NCBI RefSeq assembly: GCF_000427405.1 | Contig: NZ_KE386491.1 | Coordinates: 789,001 to 853,000, forward strand | DNA length: 64,000 bases | DNA from: Flectobacillus major DSM 103 | GTDB lineage: Bacteria > Bacteroidota > Bacteroidia > Cytophagales > Spirosomataceae | Direction of reading: 5' to 3' | Shown here: positions 1-8,545 of the stretch, one piece after another | Layout of the letters: every line of letters starts with the position of its first letter | Numbering within the stretch: position 1 is the first letter of the stretch | Made by a program: the position numbers and the translations under genes | The notes under the pieces: generated by a model | Seen by the model: only the letters and a program-made list of their open reading frames with translations | Told to the model about the DNA's origin: nothing | Database searches by the model: none

Positions 1-1
1 T

Positions 2-1057
2 GCTTTTGCTCAGTCGCACGAAATCAAGAATCCTCGCAATATGGAGGTAAATCATTACCAAACTTTTGGCAAAGAGCCTTATGGTATTGGTATAGGGCCT
101 TTTGCCGAGCGTGGTGAACCGACAGGCTTAATTATTTATAAAGGCTATGTGGTTGCATCGTGGGGCGAGCCGCTTCGTTGCGATATGACACATAGTGTTA
201 CCAAAAGCTTTTTATCTACGGTGGTTGGGTTGGCAGTTGACAATGGCCTAATAAAAAATGTTAATGATACGGTGTACCATTATGTACCACCTATTGAACT
301 ATATGGAAGTGCGGTAGCACGCCCAGCCGAAGACTACGGCAAGCCTGAATTGATACGACCATTTGATACACCCCACAACCGTACAATTACGTGGGAGCAT
401 CTTTTGCGTCAAACAAGCGACTGGGAAGGTACACTTTGGGGAAAACCCGAATGGGCCGATCGCCCAAGTGCCAACCCTGCCGAATGGACAACTCGTTCAC
501 GCAATACTCCTGGAAGTGTCTACGAATACAACGATGTTCGGGTTAATGCTTTGGCCTTGGCTGCTACAAGCGTTTGGCGACAGCCATTGCCTCAGGTACT
601 AAAAAAATGGGTGATGGACCCTATCGGAGCATCGAATACTTGGCGATGGACTGGGTATCGTAACTCTTGGATTGTATTGGATGGGCAAGCTGTACAATCG
701 GTAAGTGGTGGTGGGCACTGGGGTGGAGGTATGTTTATTAATGCCTATGACATGGCTCGATTTGGCTTGTTGTCGCTCCATAAAGGACGTTGGAAAGACC
801 AACAAATACTTTCTGAAAAATGGGTAAGTCAGGCTCTGACGCCAACTACCGCCGAGCCAACTTATGGATATATGAATTGGTTTTTGAATACCAATCAAAA
901 ACTATTGCCTAGTGCCTCAAGTAACGTTTTTTATCATTTGGGCAATGGTACAAATATGGTGTACGTCGACCCCGACCACGATTTGGTAATGGTAGTGCGT
1001 TGGCTAGATAACAAGTCGTTGGATGGAATGGTAAAAGCTGTATTAGATGCTTTTTAA
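2..1057 (+). CDS. Secreted serine hydrolase, beta-lactamase/class C family (5' end outside window)
   Basis: The reading frame is open from the first bases of the window. Before the first in-window ATG (position 41) it already encodes Ala-Phe-Ala-Gln-Ser, which looks like the end of a signal peptide, so the true start lies upstream and the gene is partial. The Ser-Val-Thr-Lys tetrad at residues 52-55, counted from the ATG at 41, fits the SxxK nucleophile motif of the beta-lactamase/penicillin-binding protein fold. A Tyr-x-Tyr-Asn-Asp stretch may correspond to the YxN motif, and His-Leu-Gly-Asn-Gly near the C-terminus fits the HxG position. Members of this family include periplasmic esterases, D-amino peptidases and class C beta-lactamases, and the substrate cannot be told from sequence. 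It is followed by a bidirectional hairpin. Confidence 0.85.
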   Translation, partial: AFAQSHEIKNPRNMEVNHYQTFGKEPYGIGIGPFAERGEPTGLIIYKGYVVASWGEPLRCDMTHSVTKSFLSTVVGLAVDNGLIKNVNDTVYHYVPPIELYGSAVARPAEDYGKPELIRPFDTPHNRTITWEHLLRQTSDWEGTLWGKPEWADRPSANPAEWTTRSRNTPGSVYEYNDVRVNALALAATSVWRQPLPQVLKKWVMDPIGASNTWRWTGYRNSWIVLDGQAVQSVSGGGHWGGGMFINAYDMARFGLLSLHKGRWKDQQILSEKWVSQALTPTTAEPTYGYMNWFLNTNQKLLPSASSNVFYHLGNGTNMVYVDPDHDLVMVVRWLDNKSLDGMVKAVLDAF

Positions 1058-1067
1058 ACGAATCAAC

Positions 1068-1113
1068 TTATTTTTATTAACAGGTAAGATAACTTGCCTG
1101 TTAATAAAAATAA
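1068..1113. terminator. Bidirectional hairpin terminator
   Basis: Arms at 1068-1088 and 1093-1113 form a stem of about 21 bp with one G-U pair and a 4-nt loop. The stem base is A/T-only. It lies between two convergent genes, the serine hydrolase and the alkyltransferase. Confidence 0.75.
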
Positions 1114-1155
1114 AGTATGGTTTTTGTATAAAGTATTGATAATGAGTGTTTTGTT

Positions 1156-1671
1156 TTAAAACAAACTCATTTGGTAATTTCCCAAGATTTTGGCTTCGTG
1201 GTCGAGCAACCATTTTTTTCGCCACAAATCACCTCCATAGCCCACCAAGCTACCATTTGAGCCAATCACACGATGACAAGGAACTACAATAGTAAACTGA
1301 TTATTGCCATTGGTAGTGCCTACAGCCCTAATCGCCTTTTCGTTACCAATACGTTTGGAAAGGTCTAAATATGAAATCGTTTTGCCATAAGGAATATTCA
1401 GTAGTTCGGCCCATACTTTTTTTTGGAAGTCTGTTCCTTCATGAACAAATACCAAATCAAAAACTTTTCTTGTTCCATCAAAATACTCATTGAGTTGATC
1501 AATACAAGCTATCATAACTGGCGAAAGCTCTTGGGTAGCCTGATTTTGTGGGCTAGGTCTTTTTTGAGTATCTACAAATAAAATGGATGTTAGAAAATCG
1601 GAAGTAGCCGATATTTCTAAAGCACCTAAAGGGGTTTGTATATAGGTAGTAAATATAGTAGGGGTTTCCAT
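1156..1671 (-). CDS. ogt: Methylated-DNA-[protein]-cysteine S-methyltransferase
   Basis: This 171-aa protein transfers alkyl groups from O6-alkylguanine in DNA to its own cysteine in a suicide reaction. The Pro-Cys-His-Arg-Val-Ile-Gly active-site motif is present with the acceptor Cys at residue 132, preceded by the helix-turn-helix segment with Arg-Ala-Val-Gly at about 115-118. The frame stays open upstream to 1758, but that extension is not family-like, so the ATG at 1671 (Met-Glu-Thr-Pro-Thr) is preferred. One deviation is that the usual Asn-Pro before the active-site strand reads Asn-Gln. No ada-type regulator is adjacent. It is transcribed divergently from the ATP-grasp gene. Confidence 0.93.
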   Translation of the reverse strand: METPTIFTTYIQTPLGALEISATSDFLTSILFVDTQKRPSPQNQATQELSPVMIACIDQLNEYFDGTRKVFDLVFVHEGTDFQKKVWAELLNIPYGKTISYLDLSKRIGNEKAIRAVGTTNGNNQFTIVVPCHRVIGSNGSLVGYGGDLWRKKWLLDHEAKILGNYQMSLF

Positions 1672-1985
1672 AATGGACAAATCGTAAATTTTAATGAAAA
1701 TTGAGCAATAAAGATAGGCAATAGGCCTGTAGGTTGAACATTTATTGTTTATTTTCATGTAGGTTTGTATATGACAATACCGAAAAATAGGAGACGGTAG
1801 CCTGAAAAATAAATGAGTATAATTACTTATTTTTTTTGGGAATCTTTTTTATTTATAATAGACCATTTAAAAAGTTATATAATTTGCTCAAATCCAAAAT
1901 ATTGTTTGGTGATTCAATTTTGAAACAAAATAAAATTTTATTAAATTAGGTTTTACGTTCTGAACAAAACACTAAAAGATTGCCT
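1672..1985. other. Divergent intergenic region
   Basis: This AT-rich 314-bp region lies between two divergent genes and should hold both promoters. A TATAATTTG string at about 1876-1884 resembles the TAnnTTTG -7 element but lacks one T, and no clear -33 partner was found. No coding signal was seen. Confidence 0.4.
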
Positions 1986-3416
1986 ATGAACTTTAGCTTC
2001 AACAATTACGATACCGAAGGATTTTATGATGAAATGTTTGACCCAGAAGGCAATGTTCGTATGGGTTACGAAGCTTTCAAAGAGCGTGTCGAACAATTAG
2101 GGGTAGATGAATTTGTTCGTCGACATCAGGCCGCAGAGCGAGCTTTGATGGCTATGGGTATTACTTTCAATGTATATTCTGAGAACGAAGGTACAGAGCG
2201 AATTATGCCTGTTGATATTATTCCGAGAGTGGTGTCGGCCGATGATTGGAACAAAACCGAAAGGGGATTGGTACAACGTATTACGGCTTTGAATCTATTT
2301 TTGGATGATATTTATAACGACCAAAAAATTCTGAAAGATGGAATTGTTCCACGAGAGCTGATTGAATCATCGAAAAACTTTCTCAAACCTTGTATTGGTC
2401 TGAAACCACCCAAAGGTATTTGGATTCATATTACAGGTACAGACTTGATTCGTGGTGATGATGGGGAATTTATGGTGTTAGAAGATAACCTTCGTTGTCC
2501 ATCAGGGGTGAGTTATATGCTCGAAAACCGTGAGCTACTAAAACGTACATTCCCTGAAGTGGTGGGCAAAACACGTATTCAGCCTATTTCAGATTATCCA
2601 ACTCGTTTGCTGCAAATGTTGCAGTATATTACCGACCGTCCTAACCCTACGGTTTGTGTGCTTACCCCAGGGATTTATAATTCGGCTTATTTCGAGCATT
2701 CATATTTGGCTCAACAAATGGGCGTAGAGCTTGTAGATACCCGCGATTTGGTGGTTCATGATGGTTATGTAAAAATGCGTACTACCAAAGGCTTTCAGGT
2801 AGTTGATGTAATTTATCGTCGTATCGATGATACATTCTTAGACCCCCAAACATTCAATCCGCATTCTTTGATTGGTATTCCGGGCTTGATGGATGTGTAC
2901 AAAGCGGGTCGTGTGGCATTGGCCAATGCCCCTGGTACGGGTGTTGCCGACGATAAAGTAATTTATGCGTATGTACCTCGTATTATTAAATATTATCTAG
3001 GCGAAGACCCTATTATTCCAAACGTACAGACTTATATCTGTGGCGAAGACGATGATTGTAAATATGTGCTAGAAAATATTGAAAAATTGGTGGTAAAAGA
3101 AGCCAATGAAGCTGGTGGATATGGGATGTTGATTGGCCCAAAATCAACCAAAGAAGAACAGGAGATTTTCAAAAAACGTATTAAAGAAAACCCTCGTAAT
3201 TATATTGCTCAGCCAACGATTTCGTTGTCGAGAGTGCCATGTTTGATAGATGACCACGCAGAAGGTCGTCACGTAGATTTACGTCCTTATATTCTTTATG
3301 GCAATGGCGTACAGGTAATTCCGGGTGGATTAACCCGTGTTGCATTGAGAAAAGGTTCGTTGGTAGTCAACTCGTCGCAAGGTGGTGGCTCAAAAGACAC
3401 TTGGGTATTATATTAA
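1986..3416 (+). CDS. Circularly permuted ATP-grasp protein (DUF404/DUF407, COG2308)
   Basis: The 476-aa product matches the circularly permuted ATP-grasp type 2 family along its length. The N-terminal Tyr-Asp-Glu-Met region, the central Leu-Glu-Asp-Asn-Leu-Arg-Cys-Pro-Ser-Gly segment and the C-terminal block with Asp-Leu-Arg-Pro-Tyr and Gln-Gly-Gly-Gly-Ser-Lys-Asp-Thr-Trp are all characteristic. Such enzymes are thought to ligate a carboxylate to an amine using ATP, but the substrate is unknown. A TTG at 1980 is in frame, and the ATG at 1986 is preferred. In many genomes this gene sits with an alpha-E (DUF403) gene and a transglutaminase-like gene. Here it stands alone and is closed by a terminator. 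Confidence 0.9.
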   Translation: MNFSFNNYDTEGFYDEMFDPEGNVRMGYEAFKERVEQLGVDEFVRRHQAAERALMAMGITFNVYSENEGTERIMPVDIIPRVVSADDWNKTERGLVQRITALNLFLDDIYNDQKILKDGIVPRELIESSKNFLKPCIGLKPPKGIWIHITGTDLIRGDDGEFMVLEDNLRCPSGVSYMLENRELLKRTFPEVVGKTRIQPISDYPTRLLQMLQYITDRPNPTVCVLTPGIYNSAYFEHSYLAQQMGVELVDTRDLVVHDGYVKMRTTKGFQVVDVIYRRIDDTFLDPQTFNPHSLIGIPGLMDVYKAGRVALANAPGTGVADDKVIYAYVPRIIKYYLGEDPIIPNVQTYICGEDDDCKYVLENIEKLVVKEANEAGGYGMLIGPKSTKEEQEIFKKRIKENPRNYIAQPTISLSRVPCLIDDHAEGRHVDLRPYILYGNGVQVIPGGLTRVALRKGSLVVNSSQGGGSKDTWVLY

Positions 3417-3518
3417 GTGCTTGAATCTGTTGGTTTTGAGGATATCAACTAACAATCAGCTAACAGCAATAAAAAAGACAACGTATTGATATTTTAACAA
3501 AATTTTAGGAGTTAATAA

Positions 3519-3551
3519 AACGGAGTAAGATTTTTCCTACTCCGTTTTTTG
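3519..3551. terminator. Bidirectional hairpin terminator
   Basis: An 8-bp stem (ACGGAGTA / TACTCCGT) at 3520-3545 is followed by a run of six T on the plus strand and preceded by an A-rich tract that serves the minus strand. It separates the convergent ATP-grasp and lipid-kinase genes. Confidence 0.85.
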
Positions 3552-3555
3552 TTTG

Positions 3556-3927
3556 TCATAAACCTAGTATCCAATCAATAATTTTGGGAAGGAAGATAAT
3601 AATATGACAAATCATAGAAGCCATAGCGGTTATCCAAACCGAGCCAGCAGCAATATCTTTTGCTTTTTTGGCCAAAGGATGAAACTCTGGCGAAGCCAAA
3701 TCTACAATAGCCTCAATGGCAGAGTTAAATCCTTCAGAGGCAATAGCCAATCCATTGCCTAATATCACAAAAAGCCATTCGGTGGTATCTATTTCAAAAA
3801 AACAACCAAACAAGATTCCAAAGCCAAATATGAGTAAGTGTATCCGAAAGTTATTTTCTTTTAGCAACATTCCTATGCCCTGAAAGGCATAGCCGAGACT
3901 TTTAAAAAATTTGGGAAATTGGATCAT
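3556..3927 (-). CDS. dgkA: Diacylglycerol/undecaprenol kinase family protein
   Basis: This 123-aa integral membrane protein belongs to the DgkA family, which phosphorylates diacylglycerol or undecaprenol in the inner membrane. Visible hallmarks are Glu-Gly-Phe-Asn-Ser-Ala-Ile-Glu, the following Val-Asp and the Ala-Lys-Asp-Ile-Ala-Ala-Gly segment, with three hydrophobic stretches that fit the family's three transmembrane helices. The frame extends to a TTG at 3954, but the ATG at 3927 gives the usual family length. In many Gram-positive and Bacteroidota members the preferred substrate is undecaprenol. Which lipid is used here cannot be decided from sequence. Confidence 0.9.
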   Translation of the reverse strand: MIQFPKFFKSLGYAFQGIGMLLKENNFRIHLLIFGFGILFGCFFEIDTTEWLFVILGNGLAIASEGFNSAIEAIVDLASPEFHPLAKKAKDIAAGSVWITAMASMICHIIIFLPKIIDWILGL

Positions 3928-4007
3928 GATATTTTGTAATGAAAGGTTATTCAACTACGAAATTACGTTTAGTCGTTTCGTATGCAGTAGGAAATTCATT
4001 AATAGGG

Positions 4008-4433
4008 TTAACCAAACTCTATTGCCTTTATTCTTATTGATATTGCTTCTCTTCGCCAGTCTTTTACATAATTTATCCCTAGATTATCTATCATATCAAT
4101 TTGTTCTTGACGCAAATCATTTGGGTATTGGCACAAAAAATATATTTTTTATGGTCGTATGCGACTAAACGGTATAGGGCATATCCTTCTCGGTTTGGTT
4201 TTAGCATATCATTTACCTTCACTTTTTTGCGATTGATTTTCCTATCAACCATAAATAAATTATCCCAGAGCCATCCTTTTTCTGTTTTTAAGCCTCCATC
4301 AAAATGCTCTAATTCGCTAAAGTAGATGGTAAATCAATAGAATATCTGCCTTCTTGAGTCCAATGTTGTTTGTCCAAGTTAAATATTGTGGATTGATGAT
4401 ATAATTATTTGCATGTCTATCACCTTGATAAAA
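4008..4433 (-). pseudogene. Frameshifted remnant of an unidentified protein gene
   Basis: On the minus strand, protein-like sequence continues through several frames. One frame reads from about 4430 to 4395 (Tyr-Gln-Gly-Asp-Arg-His-Ala-Asn-Asn-Tyr). A second covers about 4395-4335 (Lys-Gln-His-Trp-Thr-Gln-Glu-Gly-Arg-Tyr). A third runs about 75 codons from 4330 to 4105 and contains Glu-His-Phe-Asp-Gly-Gly. The last ends at the TAA at 4008-4010 (Met-Ile-Asp-Asn-Leu-Gly-Ile-Asn-Tyr-Val). Joining them needs at least three small shifts and gives about 140 residues. I do not recognise the family. It lies just downstream of the secreted NTF2-like gene on the same strand. Reading it as a decayed gene is inference; no frame is intact. 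Confidence 0.5.
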
Positions 4434-4456
4434 TCACTTATCTCCATTATGCAATA

Positions 4457-4927
4457 TTATTTTCCACAATCTTTTCTACGAGTATCGGCTATAGCAATGA
4501 TTTTCCAACCATTGTCAGTTTTGTAAAATTGAAAAGCATCTACACCACAATGACTAAACTTACCGTCGGCATAGAATTCGTAGGGAGTCCACGCAGTAGC
4601 AAGATTGCCATCAATACGAATCTCATAGCTAAGTACACGCTCTTCGATAGCCCTATTGGCTGGAATTGAGCCTATTTGTTTAACAAATCCATCAATACTA
4701 TCTTCGGTTTCCAACGCTATTTTCTGGGTCTTCCTATTGAATCCTACCGACTGCATACGGGCACTTGGGTGAAATGCTGTACGCACCATCGTAGAGTCGT
4801 GTTGTTTCATACCCGTAAATAGCTGGTCGATAACGGCTTTGACAGCTTGTTCTTCAGCCGATTGTTGAGCTTGGGCCATTGGCAAAAACAGGATGCCAAT
4901 AAAAAGAGAAAGAAAGATTTTTTTCAT
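4457..4927 (-). CDS. Secreted NTF2-like / lumazine-binding-like protein
   Basis: The 156-aa product begins with a Sec signal peptide (Met-Lys-Lys-Ile-Phe then a hydrophobic core ending Ala-Gln-Ala-Gln). The mature part resembles small NTF2/SnoaL-fold proteins of the putative lumazine-binding group: an N-terminal helix (Val-Lys-Ala-Val-Ile-Asp-Gln-Leu-Phe), a Phe-His-Pro-Ser-Ala-Arg motif, and a final strand with Gly-Trp-Lys-Ile. Such proteins are cone-shaped binding domains or small enzymes, and the ligand is unknown. The frame is open upstream to 5068, but the ATG at 4927 starts a clean signal peptide. The asnS gene lies upstream across a long hairpin. Confidence 0.75.
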   Translation of the reverse strand: MKKIFLSLFIGILFLPMAQAQQSAEEQAVKAVIDQLFTGMKQHDSTMVRTAFHPSARMQSVGFNRKTQKIALETEDSIDGFVKQIGSIPANRAIEERVLSYEIRIDGNLATAWTPYEFYADGKFSHCGVDAFQFYKTDNGWKIIAIADTRRKDCGK

Positions 4928-5029
4928 GGTTGAATAATGATAGAAATAGTATAAGTACAATCGTGTACAATAGAGGCAATTTAATAAAAGTTTTGTAAAA
5001 AAGAACAGAAAAAAGAATGGCTTGTCACA

Positions 5030-5089
5030 ATACAAAACAGGTAGTGTATTGTTGGTATTATCCAACAAAATACACTACCTGTTTTGTAT
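5030..5089 (-). terminator. Long perfect hairpin between asnS and the NTF2-like gene
   Basis: Arms 5030-5050 and 5069-5089 are perfect 21-nt inverted repeats. An inner 5-bp stem (GTTGG / CCAAC) with a TATTAT loop extends the structure, leaving only a 2-nt bulge. It lies 60 bp past the asnS stop, so it probably ends asnS transcription, although no long T run follows on the minus strand. Confidence 0.65.
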
Positions 5090-5149
5090 CTAGGGGATTC
5101 ATTCAGCTCAATCAAATATCAAACAAACCCCAGAGCCTAATGAATAATT

Positions 5150-6580
5150 TTAGAATTCAGCACTTTTTGGTGTACGAGGGAAAGGAATTACGTCACGGAT
5201 ATTGGTCATACCTGTTACAAACATCACCAAACGCTCGAAACCGATACCAAAGCCAGCATGTGGTGCCGACCCAAATTGACGAGTTTCTAGATACCACCAA
5301 ATAGTATCTTCGTGGATACCTACATCTTTGGTACGTTGTAATAATTTTTCGTAATCATCCTCACGTTGTGAACCACCAATGATTTCACCAATACCAGGGA
5401 ACAACACGTCCATAGCACGAACTGTCTTACCATCATCATCTAACTTCATATAAAACGCCTTGATGTCTTTTGGATAGTTGGTCAAAATCACAGGTTTTTT
5501 GAAGTGTTTTTCCACCAAATAACGCTCATGTTCCGACTGCAAATCGATCCCCCATTCTACAGGATATTGGAATTTTCCTTCTTTATGACGCTTTGAACTT
5601 AATAGAATCTGAATAGCCTCGGTATATGTCAATTTGACATAGTCGTTATCAATCACAAACTTTAATTTTTCGATAAGAGAAAGCTCAGAGCGTTCGTCTT
5701 GTTTTTTGTTTTTCTCTTCCTCTTTCAATCTATTTTCCAAGAAAACAAGGTCATCGTAGCAGTTTTCCAAAGCATATTTGATAATATATTTGGTAAAATC
5801 TTCAGCTAATGCCATATTATCTTCCAATTCAAAGAACGCTACTTCTGGCTCAATCATCCAGAATTCGGCCAAGTGGCGGGTGGTGTTAGAGTTTTCAGCA
5901 CGGAAAGTAGGGCCAAAAGTATATACTTTTGACAAGGCCAAAGCACCTAATTCGCCTTCCAATTGTCCTGATACCGTTAAGTTGGTTTCACGGCCAAAGA
6001 AATCCTCTTTGTAGTTGATAGAACCATCTTCATTCAATGGTGGATTTTTGGGGTCGAGGGTTGATACTCTAAACATTTCGCCTGCTCCTTCGGCATCCGA
6101 ACCTGTAATAATAGGTGTGTGCAAATAGAAGAAACCGTTATCGTTGAAGTACTTATGAATGGCAAAAGCCAAACTATGACGTACACGGAAAATCGCAGAG
6201 AAAGTATTGGTACGAGGACGCAAATGACCGATTTCTCTTAAAAATTCTAAAGAGTGTTTTTTAGGTTGAAGAGGGTATTTTTCAGGGTCGGCAGTACCAT
6301 ATACCAAAGCCGAAGATAGCTGAATTTCAACCTTTTGTCCTGAACCTTGCGATTCGATAAGTGTACCTGTAATAGCGACGCATGACCCCGTTGTGATAAG
6401 CTTTAAAGTATCTTCACTCAACACGCCTGCTTCTGCTACAGCTTGAATATTATGAATGACAGAACCATCATTGATATTAATAAACGTTACGTTTTTAGAT
6501 TCACGTTTGGTTCTTACCCAACCTTTTACCGTAATTGTCGAGCCAATGGCTGCTTCTGCTAAGATTTGTTTGATTTGCAT
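5150..6580 (-). CDS. asnS: Asparaginyl-tRNA synthetase
   Basis: This 476-aa class IIb aminoacyl-tRNA synthetase charges tRNA-Asn with asparagine in the cytoplasm. The N-terminal OB-fold (Val-Lys-Gly-Trp-Val-Arg-Thr-Lys-Arg) binds the anticodon. Class II motif 2 is visible as [11 protein letters not shown], and motif 3 as Gly-Phe-Gly-Ile-Gly-Phe-Glu-Arg-Leu near the C-terminus. The Asn-Ser-Asn after motif 2 and the overall architecture favour AsnRS over AspRS. Length is normal. It is divergent from rpoN, and a promoter-like element lies about 100 bp upstream. Confidence 0.97.
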   Translation of the reverse strand: MQIKQILAEAAIGSTITVKGWVRTKRESKNVTFININDGSVIHNIQAVAEAGVLSEDTLKLITTGSCVAITGTLIESQGSGQKVEIQLSSALVYGTADPEKYPLQPKKHSLEFLREIGHLRPRTNTFSAIFRVRHSLAFAIHKYFNDNGFFYLHTPIITGSDAEGAGEMFRVSTLDPKNPPLNEDGSINYKEDFFGRETNLTVSGQLEGELGALALSKVYTFGPTFRAENSNTTRHLAEFWMIEPEVAFFELEDNMALAEDFTKYIIKYALENCYDDLVFLENRLKEEEKNKKQDERSELSLIEKLKFVIDNDYVKLTYTEAIQILLSSKRHKEGKFQYPVEWGIDLQSEHERYLVEKHFKKPVILTNYPKDIKAFYMKLDDDGKTVRAMDVLFPGIGEIIGGSQREDDYEKLLQRTKDVGIHEDTIWWYLETRQFGSAPHAGFGIGFERLVMFVTGMTNIRDVIPFPRTPKSAEF

Positions 6581-6679
6581 TGCTTATTTCACAAAATATA
6601 TTTTATATAAATCCAACCTACAATTTTTCATCGTAAGTATATTGAATGCTACGTAGTTGTAATTTCTAGCGTTACTCTT

Positions 6680-6711
6680 CAAAATTACTTACAATTCTTA
6701 CAATAACCGAA
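6680..6711 (-). promoter_or_regulatory. Candidate Bacteroidota-type promoter for asnS
   Basis: Read on the minus strand, TAATTTTG (complement of 6680-6687) fits the -7 consensus TAnnTTTG exactly. A TTCG (complement of 6708-6711) lies 20 nt upstream, one mismatch from the -33 TTTG. The predicted leader is about 90 nt. Confidence 0.45.
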
Positions 6712-6788
6712 TAGATGTGACTTTTTCCTGATAGACAAGTATTAATAAAGAAATACTTGTTTTTGTTAAATTGTTGTTAAACAGTTAT

Positions 6789-6821
6789 TTATGTAAAATG
6801 ATTATTCTTGTTTGTAATTTT
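6789..6821 (+). promoter_or_regulatory. Candidate promoter for rpoN
   Basis: TAATTTTG at 6814-6821 matches TAnnTTTG exactly. The best -33 candidate is TATG at 6789-6792, 21 nt upstream, with one mismatch. The leader would be about 125 nt. The 372-bp asnS-rpoN gap contains nothing else convincing. Confidence 0.38.
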
Positions 6822-6952
6822 GTAATTAAACTATTATTTTTAGGCATAACTTTTGGCAAGGTTATTGCTAATGGGACTAAAGAGGCGTTCAACGCAAATC
6901 TTGTACCACACTTTGTTAATAATACTACTAATCCTTACTACAAAAGAAAAAT

Positions 6953-8422
6953 ATGCAAAAGCTATCCCTAAATCAAGCACTTCAGCAACGGCTTTCGCCG
7001 CAACAGATACAGTTTATAAAACTATTACAGATACCTACGTTTGAACTTGCCGCTCGAATTGAAGAAGAGTTAGAAATCAATCCTGCCCTTGAAGAAGGTA
7101 TGGATCTGGATAATGATATTCAAGAACAAAAAGATGAATTTGACGACGATTATGATGAATATTCAGATGATGAATTTGCAGATTATAACGACCACGATAT
7201 AGATATTGACAATTACCTCCACGATGATTATAGTGGTTATAAAATGCAAGGCGATGGCTCTGGAGGTGATGAGGACGATAAGGAAATGCCTATAATGATG
7301 GTTGATAGCCTAACCGACCATTTGACTACTCAGTTGAGTTTTCTGCGTTTGGGCGAAACCAAAGAAGCTATTGGTAATCAACTTATTGGCTCAATTGAGT
7401 CGGATGGGTATATTAGGCGACCAATGCAGGCTATTGTCAATGATTTGGCTTTTACACAAGGTATATACACTACAGTGGAGGAGGTTGAGGAGGTACTAAA
7501 GTCGGTACAGACTTTTGACCCTGCGGGTATTGCTGCAAGAGATTTGAAAGAATGCCTTTTGTTGCAGTTGGATAGAAAAGACGTGTCGGACCCCAGAGTA
7601 CAAAATGCCATTAGAATTGTAGATGAGTATTTTGATGAATTTTCAAAAAAACATTATGAAAAAATTCAACGTCGTCTCAATATTGATGACGAAACAATGA
7701 AGCAAACCATTGCTATTATTACCAAACTTAACCCAAAACCTGGGGCTTCGGATGAAGACGGGGCGATTGTTCAATACCTAATGCCCGACTTTATTTTGGT
7801 GAATAATAATGGTAAATTGGAGCTAATGTTAAATTCAAAAAATGCTCCTGAGCTACGAGTTAGCAACTCTTTTCATGAAATGTTGGAAACTTATGATAAG
7901 AGCGACAAAAACAATAAAGTTATTAAGGAAACCGTAACTTTTATTAAACAAAAACTGGATTCGGCTAAGTGGTTTATAGATGCAATCAAGCAGCGTCAAC
8001 AAACTTTGCTAAAAACAATGCAGGCAATCGTAGATTATCAAAGGGAGTTTTTCCTGACAGGCGATGAGTCAAAACTCAAACCGATGATTTTGAAAGATAT
8101 TGCCAACGAAATCGAAATGGATATTTCGACAGTGTCGAGGGTGGCTAGCAGCAAATCGGTTCAAACTGAGTATGGTTTATATTTGTTAAAATACTTCTTC
8201 TCTGAGGGAATTTCTACTGAGTCGGGCGAAGATGCTTCGAGTAGAGAAGTCAAAAATATTTTGAAAGAATTAATAGAAAACGAACCTAAAAAGAGCCCAC
8301 TTTCCGACGATAAACTTGAAAAATACTTGAACGAAAAAGGTTATAATATTGCCAGACGTACCGTAGCCAAGTACCGTGAACAATTGAATATTCCTGTGGC
8401 TAGATTAAGGAAACAACTTTAA
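6953..8422 (+). CDS. rpoN: RNA polymerase sigma-54 factor
   Basis: The 489-aa protein is the alternative sigma factor that directs RNA polymerase to -24/-12 promoters and needs AAA+ activators. Region I (residues 1-48) has the expected Gln/Leu-rich helix and the Glu-Glu-Leu-Glu-Ile-Asn-Pro-Ala-Leu-Glu motif. Residues 48-111 form a very acidic Asp/Glu/Tyr-rich linker (region II). The core-binding and helix-turn-helix regions follow, and the RpoN box (Ala-Arg-Arg-Thr-Val-Ala-Lys-Tyr-Arg-Glu) is intact at about residues 467-476. No activator or modulation protein is adjacent. It is divergent from asnS. Confidence 0.97.
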   Translation: MQKLSLNQALQQRLSPQQIQFIKLLQIPTFELAARIEEELEINPALEEGMDLDNDIQEQKDEFDDDYDEYSDDEFADYNDHDIDIDNYLHDDYSGYKMQGDGSGGDEDDKEMPIMMVDSLTDHLTTQLSFLRLGETKEAIGNQLIGSIESDGYIRRPMQAIVNDLAFTQGIYTTVEEVEEVLKSVQTFDPAGIAARDLKECLLLQLDRKDVSDPRVQNAIRIVDEYFDEFSKKHYEKIQRRLNIDDETMKQTIAIITKLNPKPGASDEDGAIVQYLMPDFILVNNNGKLELMLNSKNAPELRVSNSFHEMLETYDKSDKNNKVIKETVTFIKQKLDSAKWFIDAIKQRQQTLLKTMQAIVDYQREFFLTGDESKLKPMILKDIANEIEMDISTVSRVASSKSVQTEYGLYLLKYFFSEGISTESGEDASSREVKNILKELIENEPKKSPLSDDKLEKYLNEKGYNIARRTVAKYREQLNIPVARLRKQL

Positions 8423-8545
8423 TTGGCCAAATAGTAAGTGTGAATGATGAATAGTTTTAAATTTGCTATAATGTCAAGGTATTCTAAACAATATCGCTGA
8501 TTAGGCAAAAGAACTATTTATCATTCACTTTTTTATTTTATTACT

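Noticed and set aside
6771-7044. Two short plus-strand frames overlapping the rpoN start
   Set aside because: They overlap the promoter-like elements and the rpoN N-terminus and look like chance open stretches.
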